A DNA stretch of 64,000 nucleotides, from contig NZ_VRKN01000002.1 of the NCBI RefSeq assembly GCF_008080435.1, forward strand, positions 62,001 through 126,000. Direction: 5' to 3'. The notes under the pieces are model-generated. The model was given only the letters and a program-made list of their open reading frames with translations, did no database searches and had not been told where the DNA came from. How positions within the stretch are numbered: the first letter of the stretch is position 1; each line of letters begins with the position of its first letter. This document shows positions 55,767-64,000 of this stretch, one piece after another. This stretch comes from Enterobacter asburiae (GTDB lineage Bacteria > Pseudomonadota > Gammaproteobacteria > Enterobacterales > Enterobacteriaceae). The translations under genes were made by a program, and so were the position numbers.

Positions 55767-57182
55767 ATGACCGATCTCCCCGCTAACGTTCGCTGGCAGT
55801 TATGGATAGTCGCTTTCGGCTTCTTTATGCAGTCGCTGGACACGACCATCGTCAACACCGCCCTCCCCTCAATGGCGAAAAGCCTGGGGGAGAGCCCGCT
55901 GCATATGCATATGGTGATTGTCTCCTACGTGCTGACGGTTGCCGTGATGTTGCCTGCCAGTGGCTGGCTGGCGGACAAAGTGGGCGTACGCAATATCTTC
56001 TTCACCGCCATCGTGCTGTTTACCACCGGGTCGCTGTTTTGCGCCCAGGCGAACACGCTCGATCAGCTGGTGGTGGCGCGGGTATTGCAGGGCGTCGGCG
56101 GGGCGATGATGGTGCCCGTCGGGCGGTTAACGGTCATGAAGATTGTGCCGCGCGAGCAGTATATGGCGGCGATGACCTTTGTGACCCTGCCCGGTCAGGT
56201 GGGACCGCTGCTGGGTCCGGCGCTCGGCGGCATTCTGGTGGAGTACGCCTCCTGGCACTGGATCTTCTTAATCAATCTTCCTGTTGGCATCATCGGCGCT
56301 ATCGCCACCCTGACGCTGATGCCGAACTACAAAATGCAGACGCGGCGCTTTGATATCTTTGGCTTTATCCTGCTGGCGGCGGGTATGGCAACGCTTACCC
56401 TGGCGCTCGACGGGCAAAAAGGTCTGGGGATTTCGCCCCTGACGCTCGGGCTTCTGATCGCGCTCGGCGTTACCGCCATACTGTGGTATCTGTGGCATGC
56501 CAGAGGTAACGATAAGGCGCTGTTCAGCCTGAACTTGTTTAAAAACCCTACCTACCGTCTTGGCCTGTTCGGCAGCTTCGCCGGGCGCGTCGGCAGCGGC
56601 ATGCTGCCGTTTATGACGCCGGTGTTCCTGCAAATTGGGATGGGATTTTCGCCGTTCCACGCGGGCCTGATGATGATCCCGATGGTGCTCGGCAGCATGG
56701 GAATGAAGCGCATCGTGGTACAGGTGGTGAACCGCTTTGGCTACCGTCATGTGCTGGTGACCGCCACGCTGGGGCTGGCGCTGGTGAGTCTGCTGTTTAT
56801 GACCGTGGCGCTGATGGGCTGGTACTACGTTCTGCCGCTGGTGCTGTTCTGCCAGGGGATCATCAACTCCATGCGCTTCTCGTCGATGAATACCCTGACG
56901 CTGAAGGACCTGCCGGACGATCTGGCGAGCAGCGGCAACAGCCTGCTGTCGATGATCATGCAGCTCTCCATGAGCGTCGGCGTCACCATTGCCGGCCTGC
57001 TGCTCGGTATGTACGGTCAGCACCATCTCAGCGTCGACACGCCGGTAGCGCATCAGGTCTTTTTATATACCTATCTCAGCATGGCGGTCATCATCGCCCT
57101 GCCCGCTTTCATCTTCGCCAGAGTGCCGGATGATACCAGCAAGAACGTCGTGATTAGGCGCGGCAAAAGGAGTGGTTCATGA
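55767..57182 (+). CDS. mdtD: MdtD, MFS transporter (DHA2 family)
   Basis: The 471-residue protein belongs to the 14-helix DHA2 group: [54 protein letters not shown] near 23-77 contains motifs D and A, and [29 protein letters not shown] near 108-136 and [24 protein letters not shown] near 152-175 include motif C. It is not needed for drug export by MdtABC in E. coli; the Salmonella homologue is described as an iron-citrate exporter (IceT). ATG 55767 directly follows the mdtC stop, and the end overlaps baeS by four bases, so it is part of the BaeR-controlled operon. Confidence 0.94.
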   Translation: MTDLPANVRWQLWIVAFGFFMQSLDTTIVNTALPSMAKSLGESPLHMHMVIVSYVLTVAVMLPASGWLADKVGVRNIFFTAIVLFTTGSLFCAQANTLDQLVVARVLQGVGGAMMVPVGRLTVMKIVPREQYMAAMTFVTLPGQVGPLLGPALGGILVEYASWHWIFLINLPVGIIGAIATLTLMPNYKMQTRRFDIFGFILLAAGMATLTLALDGQKGLGISPLTLGLLIALGVTAILWYLWHARGNDKALFSLNLFKNPTYRLGLFGSFAGRVGSGMLPFMTPVFLQIGMGFSPFHAGLMMIPMVLGSMGMKRIVVQVVNRFGYRHVLVTATLGLALVSLLFMTVALMGWYYVLPLVLFCQGIINSMRFSSMNTLTLKDLPDDLASSGNSLLSMIMQLSMSVGVTIAGLLLGMYGQHHLSVDTPVAHQVFLYTYLSMAVIIALPAFIFARVPDDTSKNVVIRRGKRSGS

Positions 57183-58582
57183 AATTCTGGCGTCCGGGCA
57201 TTACCGGCAAGCTCTTCGTGGCGATATTTGCCACCTGTATCGTCCTGCTGATCACCATGCACTGGGCGGTGCGGATCAGCTTCGAGCGCGGTTTTATTGA
57301 TTACATCAAGCATGGCAATGAACAGCGTTTACAGGGCTTAAGCGATGCGCTGAGTGAACAGTACGCCCAGCACGGCAACTGGCGTTTTCTGCGCAATAAC
57401 GACCGCTTTATTTTCCAGATCCTGCGCTCGCTGGAGCACGATACCGGTGACGATCGCCCGGGGCCAGGCATGCCGCCGCACGGCTGGCGCACCCAGTTCT
57501 GGGTGATCGACCAGGACATGCGCACGCTGGTAGGTCCGCGCGCGCCGATACCACCGGACGGCACCCGTCGTGCGATCAAAGTCAATAATGCGACAGTCGG
57601 CTGGGTTATCGCCTCTCCGGTGGAGCGCCTGACGCGCAACACCGACATCAACTTTGACCGCCAGCAGCGCCGGACAAGCTGGCTGATTGTCGCCCTCTCC
57701 ACCCTGCTTGCCGCGCTCGCCACCTTCCCGCTGGCGCGCGGTCTGCTCGCCCCGGTGAAACGGCTGGTGGAAGGCACGCACAAGCTGGCCGCCGGGGATT
57801 TCACCACCCGCGTCGATACCCGCAGCCAGGACGAACTGGGCAAGCTGGCGCAGGACTTTAACCAGCTCGCCAGCACGCTGGAGAAAAACCAGCAGATGCG
57901 CCGCGACTTTATGGCCGATATTTCCCACGAGCTGCGCACGCCGCTGGCGGTGCTGCGCGGGGAGCTGGAGGCCATTCAGGACGGCGTGCGCCAGTTTACG
58001 CCTGAATCGGTGGCCTCTCTGCAGGCGGAGGTGGGCACGCTCACCAAGCTGGTGGATGACCTCCACCAGCTCTCCATGTCCGACGAAGGCGCGCTGGCCT
58101 ACCAGAAAGCGCCGGTGGACGTGATTAACATTCTGGAAGTGATCAGCGGCGCCTTCCGCGAGCGGTTTGCCAGCCGCAACCTGAAAATCGACCTCTCCCT
58201 GCCGGACAGCGCGGTGGTGTTTGGCGACAAAGACCGGCTGATGCAGCTGTTCAATAACCTGCTGGAAAACAGCCTGCGCTACACCGACAGCGGCGGCGGG
58301 CTGCACATCTCCGGCAGGCAGGAAAACGGACGCTTTGCCCTCACCTTCGCGGATTCCGCCCCCGGCGTACAGGACGCGCAGCTGGAAAAACTGTTTGAAC
58401 GTTTCTACCGTACCGAAGGCTCCCGCAACCGCGCCAGCGGCGGTTCCGGCCTGGGGCTGGCGATTTGCGTTAACATCGTCGAGGCGCATAATGGCACGAT
58501 CCGCGCCGCCCATTCGCCTTTTGGCGGGGTTAGCATTACAGTAGAGTTACCTCTGGAACGGGATTTATCGAGAGAAGTATGA
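57179..58582 (+). CDS. baeS: BaeS, envelope-stress sensor histidine kinase
   Basis: BaeS senses indole, tannins, metals and other envelope stress, and phosphorylates BaeR. The 467-residue protein has a membrane helix near residues 10-30, a periplasmic domain (about 33-165), a second helix near 166-188, HAMP near 189-241, the H-box with His250 in [16 protein letters not shown], and an ATPase domain with [12 protein letters not shown] near 358 (N-box) and [18 protein letters not shown] near 422-440 (G2 box). It overlaps mdtD and baeR by four bases each (ATGA), so efflux and its control are translated together. Confidence 0.96.
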   Translation: MKFWRPGITGKLFVAIFATCIVLLITMHWAVRISFERGFIDYIKHGNEQRLQGLSDALSEQYAQHGNWRFLRNNDRFIFQILRSLEHDTGDDRPGPGMPPHGWRTQFWVIDQDMRTLVGPRAPIPPDGTRRAIKVNNATVGWVIASPVERLTRNTDINFDRQQRRTSWLIVALSTLLAALATFPLARGLLAPVKRLVEGTHKLAAGDFTTRVDTRSQDELGKLAQDFNQLASTLEKNQQMRRDFMADISHELRTPLAVLRGELEAIQDGVRQFTPESVASLQAEVGTLTKLVDDLHQLSMSDEGALAYQKAPVDVINILEVISGAFRERFASRNLKIDLSLPDSAVVFGDKDRLMQLFNNLLENSLRYTDSGGGLHISGRQENGRFALTFADSAPGVQDAQLEKLFERFYRTEGSRNRASGGSGLGLAICVNIVEAHNGTIRAAHSPFGGVSITVELPLERDLSREV

Positions 58583-59301
58583 CCGAGTTACCGATTGACG
58601 AGAACACGCCACGTATTTTGATTGTCGAAGACGAGCCCAAGCTTGGGCAATTGCTGATCGACTATTTGCGTGCGGCCAGCTACGCCCCGTCGCTGATCAG
58701 CCATGGCGACCAGGTGCTGCCATACGTGCGTCAGACCCCGCCGGATCTGATCCTGCTGGATTTAATGCTGCCAGGCGTTGACGGACTGACCCTGTGCCGG
58801 GAAATTCGTCGCTTCTCTGACGTGCCGATCGTCATGGTCACCGCCAAAATTGAAGAGATTGACCGCCTGCTGGGGCTTGAAATTGGCGCGGACGATTACA
58901 TCTGCAAACCCTACAGCCCGCGTGAAGTGGTCGCCCGCGTGAAAACCATTCTGCGTCGCTGCAGGCCGCAGCGCGAGCTTCAGGTGCTCGACGCCGAAAG
59001 CCCGCTGATTGTCGACGAAAGCCGCTTCCAGGCAAGCTGGCGTAGCAAGCTGCTGGACCTGACGCCTGCGGAGTTCCGCCTGCTGAAAACCCTCTCCCAC
59101 GAGCCGGGAAAAGTGTTCTCCCGCGAACAGCTGCTGAACCACCTGTATGACGATTACCGCGTGGTGACCGACCGCACCATCGACAGCCATATCAAAAACC
59201 TGCGCCGCAAGCTGGAGGCGCTGGACGCCGAGCAGTCATTTATTCGTGCGGTGTATGGCGTGGGGTACCGTTGGGAAGCGGATGCGTGCAGGATTGTGTG
59301 A
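58579..59301 (+). CDS. baeR: BaeR, OmpR-family response regulator
   Basis: BaeR is the partner of BaeS and activates mdtABCD, acrD and spy in E. coli. The 240 residues include an N-terminal receiver ([18 protein letters not shown] near 13-30; phospho-acceptor Asp61 in [12 protein letters not shown]; conserved Lys110 in CKPYSPRE) and a C-terminal winged helix ([32 protein letters not shown], then [34 protein letters not shown]). It ends the operon and a strong terminator follows. The candidate binding site before mdtA suggests that it activates its own operon. Confidence 0.97.
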   Translation: MTELPIDENTPRILIVEDEPKLGQLLIDYLRAASYAPSLISHGDQVLPYVRQTPPDLILLDLMLPGVDGLTLCREIRRFSDVPIVMVTAKIEEIDRLLGLEIGADDYICKPYSPREVVARVKTILRRCRPQRELQVLDAESPLIVDESRFQASWRSKLLDLTPAEFRLLKTLSHEPGKVFSREQLLNHLYDDYRVVTDRTIDSHIKNLRRKLEALDAEQSFIRAVYGVGYRWEADACRIV

Positions 59302-59314
59302 CGTTTCATCTCTG

Positions 59315-59342
59315 AAACCCGCCCCTGGCGGGTTTTTCTTTT
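59315..59342 (+). terminator. Rho-independent terminator of mdtABCD-baeSR
   Basis: AAACCCGCC (59315-59323) pairs with GGCGGGTTT (59327-59335) around a three-base loop, with a T-rich tail (TTCTTTT). It starts 14 bases after the baeR stop. Confidence 0.95.
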
Positions 59343-59435
59343 CTGGAATCAATTCAGGAATCAACCATACTCTTTTTACCAGTTCGCTTACTTATAACTG
59401 GTGCTGATAATTTTACTTTCGCTCAAGGAGTTCCT

Positions 59436-59768
59436 ATGTCTGGTTGGTTCGAATTAAGTAAAAGCAGTGATGGTCAGTTCAGGTTTGTGCTAAAAGCTGG
59501 AAACGGGGAGATCATTCTGACCAGCGAGCTTTACACCAGCAAAAGTGCCGCTGAAAACGGCATTGCTTCCGTACGCACGAACAGCCCCCTGGACGAGCGT
59601 TTTGAGAAGAAAACGGCTTCTAACGGTAAGTTCCATTTCAATCTCAAGGCGGGCAATCATCAGGTGATTGGCAGTAGCCAGCTTTATGCAACGGAACAAT
59701 CGCGTGATAAGGGCATCACCTCGGTCAAAACCAATGGTTCTGTCCAGACGGTAAAAGACAACACCTGA
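59436..59768 (+). CDS. yegP: YegP, DUF1508 family protein
   Basis: A 110-residue protein made of two similar repeats of about 50 residues: FELSKSSDGQFRFVLKAGNG to IASVRTNS (4-50) and FEKKTASNGKFHFNLKAGNH to ITSVKTNG (54-100). Each has the F-x-L-K-A-G-N/H-x-x-I-x-x-S-x-x-Y family pattern of DUF1508, a small alpha-beta fold. Function unknown; it has no signal peptide. AAGGAG lies at good spacing before the ATG. It is a single-gene unit between the baeR terminator and a GC-rich hairpin. Confidence 0.94.
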   Translation: MSGWFELSKSSDGQFRFVLKAGNGEIILTSELYTSKSAAENGIASVRTNSPLDERFEKKTASNGKFHFNLKAGNHQVIGSSQLYATEQSRDKGITSVKTNGSVQTVKDNT

Positions 59769-59779
59769 CAGCACGCAGC

Positions 59780-59810
59780 GCGCCGGGTGAGCGATGACGC
59801 GACCCGGCGC
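59780..59810. terminator. GC-rich hairpin after yegP (terminator or REP-like)
   Basis: GCGCCGGGT and ACCCGGCGC form a nine-pair stem around a 13-base loop, with TTTACCT after it on the plus strand. It could end yegP transcription. The T-run is short, so it may equally be a single REP-like unit. Confidence 0.5.
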
Positions 59811-59922
59811 TTTACCTCCCCGCCCCGCAGCGCTACAATGCCCGCCCTTAAAGTGGGGGATCTCCCCTTACCGCTGCACCTGGTGCACGCGGATCTGACC
59901 TGTCATCAGAACGAGAACAAAC

Positions 59923-61284
59923 ATGTTTAAACCGGAACTCCTTTCCCCGGCGGGAACGCTGCAAAATATGCGTTACGCTTTCGCCTATGGTGCCGATGCT
60001 GTCTACGCGGGCCAGCCTCGCTACTCGCTGCGCGTGCGCAACAATGAATTCAACCACGAGAACCTGCAGCTCGGCATCAACGAAGCGCATGCCCTGGGTA
60101 AAAAATTCTACGTGGTGGTCAATATTGCGCCGCATAACGCCAAGCTGAAGACGTTCATCCGTGACCTGAAGCCGGTGGTGGATATGGGGCCGGACGCGCT
60201 GATCATGTCGGACCCGGGTTTAATCATGCTGGTTCAGGAGAACTTCCCGGAGATGGATATTCACCTCTCCGTACAGGCTAACGCCGTTAACTGGGCGACG
60301 GTGAAGTTCTGGAAACAGATGGGGTTGACCCGCGTCATTCTCTCCCGCGAGCTGTCGCTGGAAGAGATCGAAGAGATCCGCACCCAGGTGCCGGATATGG
60401 AAATCGAAATCTTCGTTCACGGCGCGCTGTGCATGGCCTACTCCGGCCGCTGCCTGCTTTCTGGCTATATCAACAAACGCGATCCGAACCAGGGCACCTG
60501 TACCAACGCCTGCCGCTGGGAATATAACGTCCAGGAAGGCAAAGAGGATGACATAGGTAACATCGTCCACAAGCATGAGCCGATCCCGGTGACCAACGTT
60601 GAGCCTACGCTGGGCATCGGCGCGCCAACCGACAGCGTGTTTATGATTGAAGAAGCCAAACGTCCGGGCGAGTACATGACCGCCTTTGAAGACGAGCACG
60701 GCACCTACATCATGAACTCGAAAGATCTGCGCGCCATCGCCCACGTTGAGCGTCTGACCCAGATGGGCGTGCACTCCCTGAAGATCGAAGGCCGCACCAA
60801 GTCTTACTACTACTGCGCTCGTACCGCGCAGGTGTACCGCAAAGCCATCGATGATGCGGCAGCCGGTAAACCGTTCGATACCAGCCTGCTGGAAACCCTG
60901 GAAGGCCTGGCGCACCGTGGCTATACCGAAGGCTTCCTGCGCCGTCATACCCATGACGACTACCAGAACTACGAGCACGGCTACTCCGTTTCCGAGCGCC
61001 AGCAGTTTGTCGGTGACTTCACCGGCGAGCGCAAAGGCGCGCTGGCGGCTGTCGCGGTAAAAAACAAGTTCACCAAAGGCGACAGCCTGGAGCTGATGAC
61101 CCCGCAAGGCAACATGAACTTCACGCTGGAGCATCTGGAAAACGGCAAAGGTGAAGCGATTGATGTGGCACCGGGTGACGGGCATACCGTCTGGCTGCCG
61201 GTTCCGGAAGCGGTGGAGCTGAAGTTCGCGCTGCTGATGCGTAACTTCAACGGTGAAAGCACCCGAAACCCACACGGCAAATAG
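59923..61284 (+). CDS. trhP: tRNA hydroxylation protein TrhP (YegQ), U32 family
   Basis: TrhP (YegQ) belongs to peptidase family U32 but is needed for prephenate-dependent hydroxylation of uridine 34 in certain tRNAs (ho5U, precursor of cmo5U). The 453 residues match E. coli. PELLSPAGTLQNMRYAFAYGADAVYAG opens the TIM barrel, EIFVHGALCMAYSGRCLLSGYINKRDPNQGTCTNACRWEY near 165-205 contains the U32 signature and the four Cys residues that can bind an iron-sulphur cluster, and LKIEGRTKSYYYCARTAQVYRKAID near 286-310 is also conserved. The C-terminal barrel (390-453) is of the usual length. cyaR follows in the same direction. Confidence 0.95.
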   Translation: MFKPELLSPAGTLQNMRYAFAYGADAVYAGQPRYSLRVRNNEFNHENLQLGINEAHALGKKFYVVVNIAPHNAKLKTFIRDLKPVVDMGPDALIMSDPGLIMLVQENFPEMDIHLSVQANAVNWATVKFWKQMGLTRVILSRELSLEEIEEIRTQVPDMEIEIFVHGALCMAYSGRCLLSGYINKRDPNQGTCTNACRWEYNVQEGKEDDIGNIVHKHEPIPVTNVEPTLGIGAPTDSVFMIEEAKRPGEYMTAFEDEHGTYIMNSKDLRAIAHVERLTQMGVHSLKIEGRTKSYYYCARTAQVYRKAIDDAAAGKPFDTSLLETLEGLAHRGYTEGFLRRHTHDDYQNYEHGYSVSERQQFVGDFTGERKGALAAVAVKNKFTKGDSLELMTPQGNMNFTLEHLENGKGEAIDVAPGDGHTVWLPVPEAVELKFALLMRNFNGESTRNPHGK

Positions 61285-61319
61285 TTAATCAGGGAAATTT
61301 TTTCACGCCGGGATAATTC

Positions 61320-61335
61320 TTAGAATCGGATCACA
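61320..61335 (+). promoter_or_regulatory. Candidate CRP site for cyaR
   Basis: TTAGA-N6-TCACA; the right half is perfect, the left half matches TGTGA at three of five bases. The centre lies at -41.5 from the predicted cyaR start (61369), the exact class II position. In E. coli cyaR is activated by cAMP-CRP. Confidence 0.75.
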
Positions 61336-61356
61336 TACCGCTTCGTTCAATACGGG

Positions 61357-61362
61357 TATTAT
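61357..61362 (+). promoter_or_regulatory. cyaR promoter -10 element
   Basis: TATTAT, seven bases before the predicted RNA start at 61369. No strong -35 is needed in a class II CRP-dependent promoter, and none is seen. Confidence 0.75.
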
Positions 61363-61368
61363 CCCCCC

Positions 61369-61454
61369 GCTGAAAAACATAACCCATAAATGCTAGCTGT
61401 ACCAGGAACCACCTCCTTAGCCTGCGTAATCTCCCTTACGCGGGCTTATTTTTT
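61369..61454 (+). ncRNA. cyaR: CyaR small RNA
   Basis: CyaR is an Hfq-binding sRNA induced by cAMP-CRP that represses ompX, luxS, nadE and other mRNAs in E. coli. The 86-base sequence is nearly identical to the E. coli RNA: GCTGAAAAACATAACCC at the 5' end, the CTAGCTGTACCAGGAACCAC middle, the CCTCC that pairs with ribosome-binding sites, and a terminator stem (61420-61429 with 61436-61445) with a T-rich tail (61446-61454). It follows trhP, as in E. coli. Its last bases overlap the end of the convergent DUF523 gene. Confidence 0.95.
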
Positions 61455-61946
61455 GCCTTCTCTTTCCTCAACCCAGGCAATAAGTTCGTCGATTTGCCTC
61501 TCTGAGAACACGGCTATCCCATGCTCTGCGAGCAACGATGCCGCAACCCCCATCCCCGCTTTATGTATCCCGCGAAAAGAACCGTCATAAATAAACTGGC
61601 TGCCACACGTTGGGCTGCCATCGGTTAGCAATGCAGCACTACACCCCGATGCCTGAGCAGTGCGTAGTGCGAGCCAGGCTGCAAGCTGATAATGTTCGGT
61701 CACATCCTGCCCCGTATTTTCAATAATTCTGGCTTGCCCGTGCATCACGTCTTTGCCATCAGCGGACATAATCTCTGCCGGAGGACGAGGTACAGCCATC
61801 CCGGCCGCAAGTTCAGGGCAGTGGATAACCAGACGTTGTTCCTGTTGCCAGCGAACGAGTTGCTCGTTCATTCGCGCTTTTTCACTTCCGTTATAACGAA
61901 CCCTGAAGCCCATCAGGCAAGCGCTTACCAAAACTTTATTCATCAT
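61446..61946 (-). CDS. DUF523 family protein
   Basis: A protein of about 166 residues with the DUF523 pattern: [21 protein letters not shown] at the N-terminus, [18 protein letters not shown] near 43-60, and [21 protein letters not shown] near 103-123. The conserved Cys residues in CLMG, CPE and PTCG suggest a metal or redox site. The function is not known, though some members are fused to DUF1722. ATG 61946 is used; GTG 61949 and ATG 61943 are also possible, all downstream of AGGA. Its TAA lies in the T-run of the cyaR terminator. I see no terminator of its own. Confidence 0.85.
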   Translation of the reverse strand: MMNKVLVSACLMGFRVRYNGSEKARMNEQLVRWQQEQRLVIHCPELAAGMAVPRPPAEIMSADGKDVMHGQARIIENTGQDVTEHYQLAAWLALRTAQASGCSAALLTDGSPTCGSQFIYDGSFRGIHKAGMGVAASLLAEHGIAVFSERQIDELIAWVEEREGKK

Positions 61947-62087
61947 CACTTTCCTGTGATTACATTAATATCATCGCTGAAGTGTAACGCGCTTTCATGC
62001 ATATTTTGTTCCTTTCATCCTGTTCTTACCCGCTTTTTTTCTCTCTGCTATACACTCTTACTAACGCCAAAAAAGGGAGCAGCGCGG

Positions 62088-62987
62088 ATGGCAACCTATT
62101 CAGATAGTTTATTGATTCTCAATGGCAAAAGCGCAGGCAACGATCTGTTGCGTCAGGCAATTCAGGGTTTGCGTGACGATGGCGCGCGCATCCACGTCAG
62201 GGTGACGTGGGAAAAAGGCGACGCAGCACGCTATATCAATGAAGCCCTCGGGCTTGGCGTCAACACCATCATTTCCGGCGGCGGCGATGGCACTATTAAT
62301 GAGATTGCGTCAGCGCTTATCGACCTGCCCCCGGCAAACCGGCCAGTGATGGGTATTTTACCGCTCGGTACCGCCAATGATTTTGCCACCAGCGCCGGGA
62401 TCCCGGAGGAATTAGAGAAGGCGCTCCAGCTGGCGATCCTCGGCAAGGCCACCGCTGTGGATATTGCACAGGTGAATGATAAAACCTGCTTTATCAATAT
62501 GGCGACCGGTGGGTTCGGCACGCGCATCACCAGCGAAACGCCCGAAAAACTGAAGGCGGCGCTGGGCGGCGTGTCGTACCTGATCCACGGCCTGATGCGC
62601 ATGGACACCCTCAAGCCGGACCGCTGCGAAATTCGCGGCGAGGATTTTCAGTGGCAGGGTGACGCGCTGGTGATTGGGATTGGCAATGGCCGCCAGGCCG
62701 GCGGCGGGCAGCAGCTATGCCCGGAGGCGCTGATCAATGACGGTCAGCTACAGCTGCGTATTTTCACGGGCGACGGCCTGCTGCCCGCGCTGTTTACCAC
62801 GCTGACGCAACCGGAAGAGAGTCCAAATATCATCGCCGGGAAATCGGCGTGGTTTGAAGTGAATGCTCCGCACGGGATGACCTTTAACCTCGACGGAGAG
62901 CCGCTGAGCGGGACGCAGTTCCGCATTGAGGTGTTGCCCGGCGCGCTGCAGTGCAGACTGCCGCCGGACTGTGTGCTTTTGCGCTGA
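62088..62987 (+). CDS. yegS: Lipid kinase YegS
   Basis: YegS is a soluble lipid kinase of the diacylglycerol/sphingosine kinase family, shown to phosphorylate phosphatidylglycerol in vitro. ATG 62088 gives 299 residues, the E. coli length, with GGGAG nine bases upstream; the frame upstream reads through the divergent gap and is not used. [18 protein letters not shown] lies near 7-24, the nucleotide-binding [14 protein letters not shown] near 65-78, [18 protein letters not shown] near 88-105, and [24 protein letters not shown] near 202-225 in the C-terminal beta domain, with NLDGEPL near 266. It is convergent with fbaB. Confidence 0.96.
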   Translation: MATYSDSLLILNGKSAGNDLLRQAIQGLRDDGARIHVRVTWEKGDAARYINEALGLGVNTIISGGGDGTINEIASALIDLPPANRPVMGILPLGTANDFATSAGIPEELEKALQLAILGKATAVDIAQVNDKTCFINMATGGFGTRITSETPEKLKAALGGVSYLIHGLMRMDTLKPDRCEIRGEDFQWQGDALVIGIGNGRQAGGGQQLCPEALINDGQLQLRIFTGDGLLPALFTTLTQPEESPNIIAGKSAWFEVNAPHGMTFNLDGEPLSGTQFRIEVLPGALQCRLPPDCVLLR

Positions 62988-63011
62988 TGTTTTACACGGT
63001 GCGCGATGATG

Positions 63012-63050
63012 CCCTCACCCCAACCCTCTCCCTGTGGGAGAGGGAGAGGG
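63012..63050. repeat. Palindromic CCCTCACCC-type repeat between yegS and fbaB
   Basis: The core CCCTCTCCC and GGGAGAGGG (63024-63044, three-base loop) with an outer CCCTCACCCC arm matches the repeats inside the colanic acid operon. Here it lies singly between convergent genes, where it may act as a two-way terminator, although no long T-run is present. Confidence 0.85.
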
Positions 63051-63055
63051 AGGCG

Positions 63056-64000
63056 TCAGGCAATCGTTACTTTGCTATCCAGATAAACATCCTGAACCGC
63101 ATTGATCAGCTTCACGCCGTCGGCCATCGATTTCTTAAACGCCTTACGGCCAAGGATAAGCCCCATGCCGCCCGCGCGTTTGTTGATAACCGCCGTACGC
63201 ACCGCGTCTGACAGGTCGGTATCACCGCCCGCCGCCCCGCCGGAGTTAATTAGCCCCGCACGGCCCATGTAGCAGTTCGCCAGCTGGTAACGCACCAGGT
63301 CGATTGGGTTATCGCTGGTCAGCTTGCTGTAAACGCGGTCATCGGTGTAACCGAAGTTCACCGCTTTATAGCCGCCGTTATTCTCGGCCATTTTCTGCTT
63401 CACGATATCTGCGCCGATGGTCGCCGCCAGGTGGTTCGCCTGCCCGGTGAGATCTGCCGACACGTGGTAATCCACGCCGTCTTTTTTGAACGCATTGTTA
63501 CGCAGGTACGCCCACAGCACGGTCACCATGCCCAGCTCGTGCGCACGCTCAAACGCCGCAGAGATCTCTTCAATCTGACGACGAGACTGCTCAGAGCCGA
63601 AGTAAATCGTTGCCCCGACGGCTACTGCCCCCATATTGAACGCCTGCTCGACGCTGGCGTAGAGGGTTTGGTCATATTCGGTAGGGTAGCTGAGGGTTTC
63701 GTTGTGGTTCAGCTTCACAAGGAACGGAATGCGGTGGGCATAGCGTCGCGACACGGAGGCCAGCACGCCGTAGGTGGAGGCTACACAGTTACAGCCAGCT
63801 TCAATCGCCAGCTCGACAATGTTCTTCGGATCGAAGTAGAGCGGGTTCGCCGCAAAAGACGCGCCCGCCGAGTGCTCAACGCCCTGGTCTACCGGCAGAA
63901 TAGAGAGATACCCGGTGCCGCCGAGCCGCCCGGTGTTGTAGAGCGTCTGCATATTTCGCAGGACCGCAGGCGGACGGTTGTTATCGATCATCACGCGGTC
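63056..64000 (-). CDS. fbaB: Class I fructose-bisphosphate aldolase FbaB (5' end cut)
   Basis: The 3' 315 codons of a DhnA-type class I aldolase, which cleaves fructose 1,6-bisphosphate and serves mainly in growth on gluconeogenic carbon. The frame is open to the right edge, with [16 protein letters not shown] matching the E. coli protein from about residue 37, so roughly 35-40 residues are missing. [67 protein letters not shown] and [42 protein letters not shown] are conserved. The gene is convergent with yegS. Confidence 0.96.
   Translation of the reverse strand, partial: DRVMIDNNRPPAVLRNMQTLYNTGRLGGTGYLSILPVDQGVEHSAGASFAANPLYFDPKNIVELAIEAGCNCVASTYGVLASVSRRYAHRIPFLVKLNHNETLSYPTEYDQTLYASVEQAFNMGAVAVGATIYFGSEQSRRQIEEISAAFERAHELGMVTVLWAYLRNNAFKKDGVDYHVSADLTGQANHLAATIGADIVKQKMAENNGGYKAVNFGYTDDRVYSKLTSDNPIDLVRYQLANCYMGRAGLINSGGAAGGDTDLSDAVRTAVINKRAGGMGLILGRKAFKKSMADGVKLINAVQDVYLDSKVTIA

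Noticed and set aside
57338-58513. 391-codon open frame opposite baeS
   Set aside because: Antisense shadow of a conserved kinase gene; no ribosome site or family features.
60220-61275. 351-codon open frame opposite trhP
   Set aside because: Antisense shadow; the plus-strand protein is conserved over its full length.
61285-62087. Region after trhP considered as a phage attachment site or remnant, since E. coli has ogrK here
   Set aside because: Only cyaR, the DUF523 gene and a short divergent gap are present; no integrase, phage gene or duplicated att core is visible.

Overview
The window is a chromosomal segment of an enteric bacterium (Enterobacteriaceae). Gene order and protein sequences are close to Escherichia coli. 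The wider gene content, including a DUF523 gene beside cyaR and many GC-rich palindromic repeats, fits the Enterobacter cloacae complex or a near relative better than E. coli itself; the genus is an inference. No rRNA, tRNA, CRISPR array, prophage or insertion sequence was seen.

Left part (1-12703, minus strand): most of an O-antigen gene cluster, read from a JUMPStart/ops leader at 12665-12703 towards position 1. The order is a WbpV-like reductase, a WbpL-like initiating transferase, a NeuD/PglD-like acyltransferase, a WbpM-like 4,6-dehydratase, rmlB-rmlD-rmlA-rmlC (dTDP-L-rhamnose), wzx, wzy, a WbsX/GH99-like protein, a GT2 glycosyltransferase, and the first 11 codons of a further glycosyltransferase at the window edge. 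From wzx to the edge the DNA is visibly AT-rich and has non-ATG starts, as expected for transferred serotype genes. The content predicts a Wzx/Wzy-type O-antigen with rhamnose, initiated on a 6-deoxy-HexNAc such as QuiNAc.

Middle (12863-37089, minus strand): galF with a long-hairpin terminator, then the complete colanic acid operon wza-wzb-wzc-wcaABCDEF-gmd-fcl-gmm-wcaI-manC-manB-wcaJ-wzxC-wcaKLM, all intact. Its leader carries a candidate RcsAB box (37076-37089) and a second JUMPStart/ops element (36797-36834). Three gaps inside the operon are filled by palindromic repeats.

Right part (37311-64000): conserved core genes yegH, asmA, dcd, udk, dgcE, alkA and yegD; the multidrug efflux and envelope-stress operon mdtABCD-baeSR with a candidate BaeR box and a clear terminator; yegP; yegQ/trhP; the sRNA gene cyaR with a class II CRP site; a DUF523 gene convergent with cyaR; yegS; and fbaB, cut by the right edge.

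No gene set here looks like a wholly new biological system. The least ordinary parts are the WbpV/WbpL/acyltransferase/WbpM module with the AT-rich serotype genes, the repeats that divide the colanic acid operon, and the DUF523/cyaR tail-to-tail overlap. Family names come from recognition of conserved sequence, not from a database search.
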